Below, piece by piece: positions 1 through 5,315 of a stretch of 5,315 nt of DNA. This stretch comes from an uncultured Oscillospiraceae bacterium. Lineage in GTDB: Bacteria; Bacillota; Clostridia; Oscillospirales; Acutalibacteraceae. The stretch lies in the NCBI GenBank assembly GCA_900554775.1, contig USIK01000058.1, positions 1 through 5,315 on the forward strand, read 5' to 3'. Below the pieces are notes generated by a model. That model did no database searches and was not told the DNA's origin. It was given only the letters and a program-made list of their open reading frames with translations. A program made the position numbers and the translations under genes. Each line of letters starts with the position of its first letter. The stretch's first letter is position 1.

Positions 1-231
1 TTTGCCTTCCAAGTTTTTAACGGTCACAACAGCAATTTGAGCCTTCGTTTTTTCGCAAAGGGCAGCGCTATTGCTAAGGATGTACTGCTCGGTTTCATCG
101 CTTAAAATTTCAGCAAAATCATTAACATAAAATTCTTTGCTCGGGCTGGGCACGGCAAACGCTTTCACGCAAACAAAAGAAACTATAATAACCGCTAACA
201 AAAGAATTATTTTCTTGAATTTTTTAAACAT
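1..231 (-). CDS. TPM-domain protein (YgcG-like), secreted, N-terminal part only
   Basis: Reading from the ATG at 231 down to base 1 gives 77 open codons with no stop, so the gene continues beyond the window. The start is set by a perfect AGGAGGT seven bases upstream. Residues 1-26 form a signal peptide: basic MFKKFKK, a hydrophobic stretch at about 8-22, and a likely cleavage site after AFA (A26|V27). The mature part begins FYVNDFAEILSDETEQY and continues to AQIAVVTVKNLEG, which matches the start of the TPM fold (YVND-x-A-x-xLS, then a long helix and a QIxVVTV strand). TPM proteins are secreted or membrane-tethered envelope proteins. Some, such as plant TLP18.3, were reported as phosphatases and others were linked to photosystem or envelope maintenance; no general bacterial function is settled. 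It lies 23 bases behind lemA, the usual partner of this family. Family assignment is firm; whether a C-terminal membrane segment or Gly/Ser-rich tail follows cannot be seen. Confidence 0.88.
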   Translation of the reverse strand, partial: MFKKFKKIILLLAVIIVSFVCVKAFAVPSPSKEFYVNDFAEILSDETEQYILSNSAALCEKTKAQIAVVTVKNLEGK

Positions 232-238
232 CTGCCGT

Positions 239-245
239 ACCTCCT
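239..245 (-). promoter_or_regulatory. Ribosome binding site of the TPM-domain gene
   Basis: A perfect AGGAGGT lies seven bases before the ATG at 231, in the 23-base gap after the lemA stop codon. It is the main evidence that the partial reading frame at the window's left edge is a real gene start. Confidence 0.85.
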
Positions 246-254
246 AAATTAAAT

Positions 255-836
255 TTATTTGCTAAAATCAACAGTCGGTGTTGTAGTCTTTGCTTGTTCG
301 CTTGCTTCGAAGCGCTGAGCAGGCTGAAAGCCGAACATAGAAGCAAATATAACTGAAGGGAAGCTTTTAACCGCTTTATTGTAGCTTTCGACCGCTGCGT
401 TGTAGTCTTTTCTTGCAACGGCAAGCCTGTTTTCAGTGCCTTCAAGGTTATCCATCAAAGCTGTGAACTGAGAATCTGCTTTGAGATCCGGGTAATTTTC
501 AACCACGACTAAAAGTCTACTAAGTGAATTCGAAAGTTCTTGGTTAGCCTCCGCTTTTTCAGAAACGCTTGAAGCTCCAGCGAGTTTCGCTCTTGAATCT
601 GAAATGCTTGCCAAAACTGAAGATTCATGATCAGTGAACCCTTTAACTGTGTTTACAAGGTTTGGGATTAAATCGCATCTTCTTTGAAGCTGAACGTCGA
701 TATCTGCATATTTGCTATCAACATTTTCTTTCAAAGAAACTAAATTGTTGTAGCTTCCAATCGAAGCAAAACCCAAAATAACTATTAAACCCAGAACAAT
801 TAAACCTACTATTCCCCACGTTGACATCTTTTTCAT
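255..836 (-). CDS. lemA: LemA family membrane protein
   Basis: Complete 193-residue protein of normal LemA length. A short cytoplasmic N-terminus is followed by one membrane helix at about residues 7-25 (GIVGLIVLGLIVILGFASIG). After it come the family's hallmarks: YNNLVSLKENVDSKYADIDV (29-48), then QLQRRCDLIPNLVNTVKGF (49-67) and HESSVL (70-75), ending with ENRLAVARKDYN (135-146) and FPSVIFASMFGF (159-170). Outside the membrane it should form a helical bundle on the extracytoplasmic face. The last 15 or so residues are polar and Thr-rich (QAKTTTPTVDFSK) and probably disordered. LemA proteins were first known from a Listeria antigen; their biochemical role is not established. The gene starts 24 bases after the stop of an injection-system gene and is followed 23 bases later by a TPM gene, so it appears to be co-transcribed with both. 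Met1 is preferred over Met4 because AAGGAG lies 10 bases upstream of it. Cys54 sits where relatives usually have another residue. Confidence 0.95.
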   Translation of the reverse strand: MKKMSTWGIVGLIVLGLIVILGFASIGSYNNLVSLKENVDSKYADIDVQLQRRCDLIPNLVNTVKGFTDHESSVLASISDSRAKLAGASSVSEKAEANQELSNSLSRLLVVVENYPDLKADSQFTALMDNLEGTENRLAVARKDYNAAVESYNKAVKSFPSVIFASMFGFQPAQRFEASEQAKTTTPTVDFSK

Positions 837-846
837 AATTAATAAT

Positions 847-852
847 CTCCTT
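847..852 (-). promoter_or_regulatory. Ribosome binding site of lemA
   Basis: AAGGAG lies ten bases before the ATG at 836, and about nineteen before the alternative in-frame ATG at 827, so the first ATG is the better start. It lies in the 24-base gap after the Ig-domain gene, which contains no hairpin followed by a T-run, so read-through from the injection-system genes into lemA is expected. Confidence 0.8.
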
Positions 853-860
853 TTTTGCGC

Positions 861-2651
861 TTAAGTTGCTGAGCTTACAACCACATAAGCTGAATCGGAC
901 TTATTCTCGAATTTCACGCTGTAAGCCTTGATTTCATAAACTCCTTCTTTTGAAGGTGCGGTGTAAAGACCGTTATTATCAATGGTTCCTGTGTTGTTTT
1001 CAGCCATTGCCCATCTTACTTCTTGGCTTATTGCCCCTTCGATGTGAGCTTCGAACCTAATTTGTTCAAGCGGCTTAACCCTTGCGGTGTTAGGAGTTAT
1101 AACAACTCTAACGTTTTCATCAATGACCAAATCTTCTTGAGGTTCTTCGATTTCGGCTGGTTTAAACGCCCACCATCTTACGTCGATTGCCTGAGCAGTG
1201 GTTTTTTCTTTCAATCTAACACCAAGGCGAACGGTGCCCTTTTTGGAGTTAACAACCGCAGCAACTTCGGCATCAGGCGATGAAATTGAAATTTCGTCCT
1301 TTGTAAATATACTCTTACTCCCGAAAACAAGCAAGCCTTTTTCATCTGTCATGTAATTCGAGCTGTTGTCAATCGCAGTGACGATTCCAACATTTCCCTC
1401 GCCAAGGCCATGAACGAATTCATAAGAGAAATAAGATTTGCCAGGTTTTGGGTTAAATCCAAGGTTAATTCTTTCAATGCCTGTTACGATGTTATCAATC
1501 TTAGGCTCAGGCATCTCAACAACCTGCGGGACACTCTCTTCTTTTTCTTCAGTTTTGGCAGCAACTGCTTCGTGCTTTTCGGAATCCTCACCCAGGGTTT
1601 GAAGCAGGCTCAAAAGCTCATTGCTGTAAAGATATTGCTTGAAAGGATGCTTTTCATAGCTTTCGATGAAATAAGTAAGCTGGTTAGTAACAATATGGAA
1701 CTTAGCAAGGCAGATATATTTATTATCAACCTTTTCAATAATCTCGCTGAAGTTTTTGCCGTAATAATCATTTATGATAATGTCTCTAATCGGCGTGGAG
1801 CTGATAGTCACTGGTTGCTCAAAATCTTCTTCAAGGGTCATTTCATCGTTTCCGATTTTAACTTTGAAAGAATCTTTCGGGATGACTATCTTCGCCATAG
1901 CGTCAGTTATGGCATCGCAGCGCATGAAGTAATCTTTGCGCATGGTTTTGTAAGTTGAAATTTCAGTTTCTTGGAAACTAATATTTAAGCTGTCTTCACC
2001 GCTTAAACTCTTGAAAAATTCGCCATTTACATCGAAAGAATATCCCACAGGAGCTTCAACATTTTCTTTTTCAAAAATAACCGAAATCTTCAAAAGTTTA
2101 GATGGGTTAACATATCTGCTTATTTCAAGGCTTATTTTAACTCCGCCAGCATCATAAAGCTTCTTTGAATCGAAAACTAAACTGTCGATTTTAAGCTCTT
2201 CTTCTTTTGGCTTTTCAGAAGTTAAAAACAGCTCATAGCCTTCTGCAATGCGGTTGTATTCTTCGCTAACGCCGTTGGATTTGCCCGAACCTGCAACTGA
2301 GAAAGTTGTTTCTTTGGGCTCTTCGGCATACTTAATGCAAAGATACAAAGTGCCTTTATCTTTATTTTCTTCGAAACCTTTTATAACGTTAAGACGTCTG
2401 ACATAAGGCTCTGAAACAACGATTTCACGGCCCATGTAATCAAGCGCCATGCCGGTTTCAAGCGAAAAAGTTTTGTTATCAACAAGAATAACATCAAGGC
2501 CCGAAACAATTCCTGCGCCGTTTAGCATTTTGTTTCCAAGGCGTCTTTTCGAATTAAAATATTCTTGCTCCGTCTCAAAATCTCTAACGGTCATAAGCTT
2601 GCCAAAAAAGTAATTATTTCTTTCACCGGAATAATACTGCTTATTTTTCAT
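861..2651 (-). CDS. Contractile injection system-associated multidomain protein with C-terminal Ig-like domain
   Basis: Complete 596-residue protein without signal peptide or membrane helix, as expected for a particle component assembled in the cytoplasm. Four parts can be seen. Residues 5-53 carry a conserved start, NNYFFGKLMTVRDFETEQEY followed by KRRLGNKMLNGAGIVSGLDV; I recall this 'F-x-G-x-L-L-T-x-x-D-F-x-x-E-Q-x-Y ... G-x-G-V-V-x-G-L' pattern from proteins encoded in eCIS and related tail-like clusters. Residues 54-350 are mainly beta-rich with a helical end. Residues 355-382 are a Glu-rich, probably flexible linker. Residues about 385-498 form a second beta-rich unit ending in VRWWAFKP. 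Residues 514-593 are a bacterial Ig-like domain (VVITPNTARVKPLEQIRFEA, WAMAENNTGTIDNNGLYTAP, Y-x-V-V-V). It follows the gpI-like gene, the slot held by the fibre gene in Afp/PVC clusters, so a baseplate-periphery, fibre-like or surface-binding role is inferred. That it belongs to the system is likely; the exact role is unknown. Confidence 0.8.
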   Translation of the reverse strand: MKNKQYYSGERNNYFFGKLMTVRDFETEQEYFNSKRRLGNKMLNGAGIVSGLDVILVDNKTFSLETGMALDYMGREIVVSEPYVRRLNVIKGFEENKDKGTLYLCIKYAEEPKETTFSVAGSGKSNGVSEEYNRIAEGYELFLTSEKPKEEELKIDSLVFDSKKLYDAGGVKISLEISRYVNPSKLLKISVIFEKENVEAPVGYSFDVNGEFFKSLSGEDSLNISFQETEISTYKTMRKDYFMRCDAITDAMAKIVIPKDSFKVKIGNDEMTLEEDFEQPVTISSTPIRDIIINDYYGKNFSEIIEKVDNKYICLAKFHIVTNQLTYFIESYEKHPFKQYLYSNELLSLLQTLGEDSEKHEAVAAKTEEKEESVPQVVEMPEPKIDNIVTGIERINLGFNPKPGKSYFSYEFVHGLGEGNVGIVTAIDNSSNYMTDEKGLLVFGSKSIFTKDEISISSPDAEVAAVVNSKKGTVRLGVRLKEKTTAQAIDVRWWAFKPAEIEEPQEDLVIDENVRVVITPNTARVKPLEQIRFEAHIEGAISQEVRWAMAENNTGTIDNNGLYTAPSKEGVYEIKAYSVKFENKSDSAYVVVSSAT

Positions 2652-2659
2652 TGCTCATT

Positions 2660-2665
2660 CTCCTT
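2660..2665 (-). promoter_or_regulatory. Ribosome binding site of the Ig-domain protein gene
   Basis: AAGGAG lies eight bases before the ATG at 2651 and fixes the start. The site lies wholly in the 27-base gap after the TAG stop of the gpI-like gene. No room exists there for a terminator and separate promoter. Confidence 0.8.
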
Positions 2666-2678
2666 TTTATTTATTTTC

Positions 2679-3854
2679 CTAAAAGTCGCAAGCGGCTGAG
2701 TTGGCAGCAACGGCTAAATTGTTGGTGTCGCGCTGTTTTCTGTCAAGGGTCAGGTCTTCGTTTTTGGTTATAAACGAATTTATTCCTATATAGGAGTGGT
2801 TATCAAGGTAAATTTGGTCATTAAGAACAACCAAGTTGCAAATTGAATCCACCGGCTTAACGCTGTTAATAACCTTCAAAAGTTCAACGTAGCTTTCGTT
2901 GTCCTTAACGTGCACGCCTGGAACCATAACCGTGAAAACATAGCCGTTATCCCCAAAAAGGTTTTCAATCACGTCTTTTTGCTTTTTGTAAACCATGTTT
3001 TCTTTAACGTCGAACTGCTCAACAATTATCGGCTCAATGCCGGTATATTCCTCGACTATTCTTGAAATCGCCTTTTTTGTCCCCTTCATTTTATAAATTT
3101 TAACCGATTCTTTTATGAGTTTCCTGAGCCTTTTTTCGCCCCAGATTGCAGCATCCTTGACCGAAAGCCAACTCGCAATCCAGCTTAAAAAGTCTTTCGT
3201 GGTTCTGTCAGGGTCGAAATTAAGCGCAACAAAGTCAATTTCATCTTCAAGGTCAACGTAAATCGACTGGAATATTCCAAGGAATCTCGTTAAAAATGAA
3301 TTCTCTGTTTCGCTTTTTCGGTAAATTTCAGGGAGGTAATCCATGAAAGTTACTTTCGGGAATTCAATTTTAACTGAATCTATCACAACAGGCACTCGCT
3401 CATAGCTCACTATTTCAAGGCAAATCCAAAGGTATCTTCCTTTGAAGCCGTAAAGCAAGATATCGGTCGGCGATTCATAGCTCTTCGCGCCTATTGAATC
3501 GAAAATATCAAGCTTCCTGCCTATGTCAATGGTGCTGTCTGAAAGGTAATCGTTAAGGTCAAGGACATTATCTTTTGCTTTTTCATTCCTCGGGAGTTTA
3601 ATTTCAGGGCTGTCATTTGCATAAATTTTCAAAGTGTAGCTCGCGCTGCTCGGCAAATCTATTTTAAGCCTCAAGCGGTGCCAAACCGTGCCACTTTGCA
3701 AGCTGTCAAACGGCTTTGAAATGTAAATTGCGCTGTCGCCGGTTTTGTTTTCGAAAACAAGCTTGTCTTGTTTAATCTCAAGGTTCCGGCTTATGCCGCC
3801 TTCTTTCCAGTCGCTTTCCCTGTTAAATATAAAACACTTAGCTCCTGATGCCAC
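2679..3854 (-). CDS. Phage tail protein, P2 gpI-like baseplate component of a contractile injection system
   Basis: Complete 391-residue protein starting at GTG. The core at about residues 168-280 carries the tail-protein signature seen in eCIS-type proteins (the TIGR02242-type 'phage tail protein domain', from memory): FMDYLPEIYRKSE (170-182), FLTRFLGIFQSIYVDLEDEI (187-206), FDPDRTTKDFLSWIASWLS (213-231), then the basic helix KRLRKLIKESVKIYKMKGTK (241-260) and EEYTGIEPIIVEQFD (268-282). Residues 300-345 add a strand and helix unit with VPGVHV and the IxxxKPVDSICNLVVL ending typical of gpI-like proteins, then DNHSYIGINS near the C-terminus. Residues 1-166 are a beta-rich extension ending GRYLWICLEIVS, so the protein is about twice the length of P2 gpI. 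Within the particle it should form part of the baseplate wedge together with the gp6/J-like protein encoded just upstream. The gap to that gene is 11 bases and the ribosome binding site overlaps its stop codon, indicating translational coupling. Confidence 0.9.
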   Translation of the reverse strand: MASGAKCFIFNRESDWKEGGISRNLEIKQDKLVFENKTGDSAIYISKPFDSLQSGTVWHRLRLKIDLPSSASYTLKIYANDSPEIKLPRNEKAKDNVLDLNDYLSDSTIDIGRKLDIFDSIGAKSYESPTDILLYGFKGRYLWICLEIVSYERVPVVIDSVKIEFPKVTFMDYLPEIYRKSETENSFLTRFLGIFQSIYVDLEDEIDFVALNFDPDRTTKDFLSWIASWLSVKDAAIWGEKRLRKLIKESVKIYKMKGTKKAISRIVEEYTGIEPIIVEQFDVKENMVYKKQKDVIENLFGDNGYVFTVMVPGVHVKDNESYVELLKVINSVKPVDSICNLVVLNDQIYLDNHSYIGINSFITKNEDLTLDRKQRDTNNLAVAANSAACDF

Positions 3855-3861
3855 AACCTCA

Positions 3862-3868
3862 CCTCCTA
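3862..3868 (-). promoter_or_regulatory. Ribosome binding site of the gpI-like gene, overlapping the upstream stop codon
   Basis: On the minus strand the bases read TAGGAGG, so the TAG stop of the baseplate J-like gene (3868-3866) shares its last two bases with a perfect AGGAGG. Seven bases separate it from the GTG start at 3854. This supports GTG as the start and suggests that ribosomes finishing the J-like gene re-initiate on the gpI-like gene. Confidence 0.85.
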
Positions 3869-5315
3869 ACTTCTGTAAATTTCAGAGCTTCTTATGAAAC
3901 TAAAATCAGTTTTTTCAACATAATAAACCGCATTCGGCGGGACTTCTATATCTTCGGAAGCATTTTTCTGGCTGTTCTCGCCCACAGCTGAAATAACCAG
4001 CTTATTAAGGCTCGAAACATATTCCAAGCGGTCTATCATTCCGAAAAGGTCCCCAAAGTGAAGCGTCCTGCCCATTTCTTTGTTAATTTCAGTTATGAAA
4101 TTTTTGATTTCTTCTTCAATGCGGCCCTCTTCAACGCGGTAAGAAGAATTAACAACCACCACACCGCCGATGTTAAGCCCGACGTATTCCGGGCTGACGA
4201 TTTTAACCTGAGTGTTTATCAGCCTGTATTTTTCAAGGTGACGCATAATGTTTTTTTCGAAACTTTTTGGAAGAGTTAGCCCGATTTTTCTGTTCCATCT
4301 AACCGCTATGGTCACGCAGTTTTGCTTCGAAACATCTTGCCCTGGCATGTAGTTCGGAAGAACCTTAACATTGCTAAACATCAGCCCCGGCGTGCTGCGA
4401 ACGATGTTTTCATAGTCTTTCATCGTTACTGCCCTTTGCGGATTATTAAAAATCTCGGCTGCTCTTGCCTGAGCGTGCTGCATGCTTTCTTCATCCAGGC
4501 CGCCCACAGCTTCTTTTATCTGCATGATTTTGCAATCCTTCAGAATTTCATTCTCACTTTCAACGCTGTGGACTGTGTTTTCCTTCGTGTTTGAGCTTTC
4601 ACCCAAAGTTTCCCTTAAAAGGCAAATTTTAATGTTATTAATGCCCTTTCTTGGAGCCATACCATGATCATGATCGCCGAAAATAACGATATTTCCAAAT
4701 TTATTAAGCATGTAATGCCTATCGTATTTATTCGACGAGAAAAAGTTATCAACAAGTTTCCACTTGTAAAAAACTTCGTCGCCATCAACTTTTTCAGAAA
4801 TCATTATTTCAATGCCATCAAGAAGAATGTTATCAAAAGCTATTTCAAAATTCTGGCCTGAAATTCCTGTTGCGCTTCCAAGCACCATTTTATCTCCGAT
4901 ATCTTTTTCATAAGAAACCAGCATAATGGCTTCGCAGTCGTGCTTCAAGACTTTAATTTCATTCCAAATTCCTTTAAGGTTTAAAATTATCTCACCTTTG
5001 TCTATCTTCTTTTCAATAGTTGGAATATAGCTTCTGACCCATCCATCGTGCTTTTTAAAGTAAATTTCATTATTTCCATAAAGCGCGAGGTTACTCCTTA
5101 TTTTGACCGTTCGGTTCGTTAAAATATCTTCTTTTTTAATAACGATATTTTCGCACCTGGTGTTATTCTGCACGGTTCTGAATACATTTGTAAGAACATT
5201 GTCAATCCTCGGCGGGTAGTCATATTCGTCATATTCCAAAACGGCTCTTAATTTATATTCCTCTTCAATCGGCATGCTTTTGCCTTTCAAGCAAAGCTTC
5301 GTAATGCCTGAAAAA
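3866..5315 (-). CDS. Baseplate assembly protein, gp6/baseplate J-like, C-terminal part (5' end outside window)
   Basis: The frame is open from the window edge to TAG at 3866-3868, about 483 codons. The first possible start inside, TTG at 5290, has no ribosome binding site, and the segment next to it (EYDYPPRIDNVLTNVF) corresponds to the middle of family members, so the true start lies outside. Counting from the codon at 5290, visible hallmarks are IVIFGDHDHGMAPRKGINNI (201-220), where relatives have FGDG-x-x-G-x-x-P-x-x-G-x-N-I; then GGLDEESMQHAQARAAEIF (263-281), and the diagnostic RAVTMKDYENIVRSTPG (286-302). After that come alternating strands and helices ending HFGDLFGMIDRLEYVSSLNK (411-430), the T4 gp6/baseplate J-like C-terminal region. 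It forms the baseplate ring that holds the wedges around the central hub; the closest type is the 'putative baseplate assembly protein' (TIGR02243-like, from memory) of eCIS clusters, usually well over 600 residues. The first gene of the window in transcription order, it ends inside the ribosome binding site of the gpI-like gene. Confidence 0.9.
   Translation of the reverse strand, partial: FSGITKLCLKGKSMPIEEEYKLRAVLEYDEYDYPPRIDNVLTNVFRTVQNNTRCENIVIKKEDILTNRTVKIRSNLALYGNNEIYFKKHDGWVRSYIPTIEKKIDKGEIILNLKGIWNEIKVLKHDCEAIMLVSYEKDIGDKMVLGSATGISGQNFEIAFDNILLDGIEIMISEKVDGDEVFYKWKLVDNFFSSNKYDRHYMLNKFGNIVIFGDHDHGMAPRKGINNIKICLLRETLGESSNTKENTVHSVESENEILKDCKIMQIKEAVGGLDEESMQHAQARAAEIFNNPQRAVTMKDYENIVRSTPGLMFSNVKVLPNYMPGQDVSKQNCVTIAVRWNRKIGLTLPKSFEKNIMRHLEKYRLINTQVKIVSPEYVGLNIGGVVVVNSSYRVEEGRIEEEIKNFITEINKEMGRTLHFGDLFGMIDRLEYVSSLNKLVISAVGENSQKNASEDIEVPPNAVYYVEKTDFSFIRSSEIYRS

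Noticed and set aside
304..313. Perfect palindrome gcttcgaagc
   Set aside because: It lies inside the lemA coding region (RFEASEQA end), has no loop or T-run, and is explained by codons; no regulatory role is supported.
224..445. A 73-codon minus-strand frame overlapping the end of lemA and the start of the TPM gene
   Set aside because: It overlaps well-supported lemA coding sequence in another frame, has a low-complexity Leu/Ser/Lys/Gln composition, and matches no family I recognise.
837..860. Possible transcription terminator between the injection-system genes and lemA
   Set aside because: The 24-base gap holds a T-rich stretch on the plus strand but no inverted repeat, and its A/G-rich complement is the lemA ribosome binding site.
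1410..1958. Long plus-strand open frame opposite the Ig-domain protein gene
   Set aside because: It lies antisense to a convincing gene, is rich in Phe/Asn/Ile as expected from the complement of Glu/Lys/Asn-rich coding sequence, and has no recognisable domain. The same holds for plus-strand frames at 1023-1283, 4058-4279, 4322-4594, 4482-4667 and 4664-4861.
4666..4675. Perfect palindrome gatcatgatc
   Set aside because: It encodes the Asp-His-Asp-His stretch of the J-like protein; repeated GAT/CAT codons produce it.
5275..5290. TTG at 5290 or ATG at 5275 as the true start of the baseplate J-like gene
   Set aside because: The frame stays open to the window edge, TTG has no ribosome binding site and ATG only a weak AAAGG; the adjacent PPRIDN region aligns with the middle of family members, so the start is most likely outside.
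861..5315. Remnant of a P2-like prophage
   Set aside because: J-like and I-like proteins are much longer than P2 J and I, the following gene is not a tail fibre or chaperone, and housekeeping-type lemA/TPM genes follow in the same operon. It cannot be fully excluded without flanking sequence.

Overview
The window is a fragment of one operon, entirely on the minus strand, so transcription runs from high to low coordinates. It is moderately AT-rich, with strong AGGAGG-type ribosome binding sites and gaps of only 11 to 27 bases between genes. These traits suggest a Bacillota/Clostridia-like bacterium. That is an inference; no taxonomic marker is present.

Layout in transcription order: (1) 5315 to 3866, the C-terminal part of a gp6/baseplate J-like protein, cut at its 5' end by the window edge. 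(2) 3854 to 2679, a tail protein of the P2 gpI-like type. (3) 2651 to 861, a 596-residue multidomain protein with a conserved FGKLMTVRDFE-type N-terminus, an acidic linker and a C-terminal bacterial Ig-like domain. (4) 836 to 255, a membrane-anchored LemA protein. (5) 231 to beyond 1, the N-terminus of a secreted TPM-domain protein (YgcG type), which is missing from a complete-ORF view because it is cut by the window edge.

The first three genes look like the distal baseplate module of a contractile injection system of the extracellular type (eCIS, related to Afp/PVC and the Streptomyces/Clostridia-type particles), rather than a temperate phage. The order gp6-like, gpI-like, then a third protein where Afp-type clusters carry the fibre is consistent with this. 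The last two genes are the common LemA-TPM envelope pair. Their placement 24 bases behind the baseplate genes, with no visible terminator or promoter in between, is the most unusual aspect of the window: it suggests that the injection system and a membrane-associated LemA/TPM pair are co-expressed. Sheath, tube, spike, AAA+ ATPase, tape measure and effector genes are not in this window.

No RNA genes, CRISPR arrays, insertion sequences or attachment sites were seen, and no intergenic stretch exceeds 30 bases.
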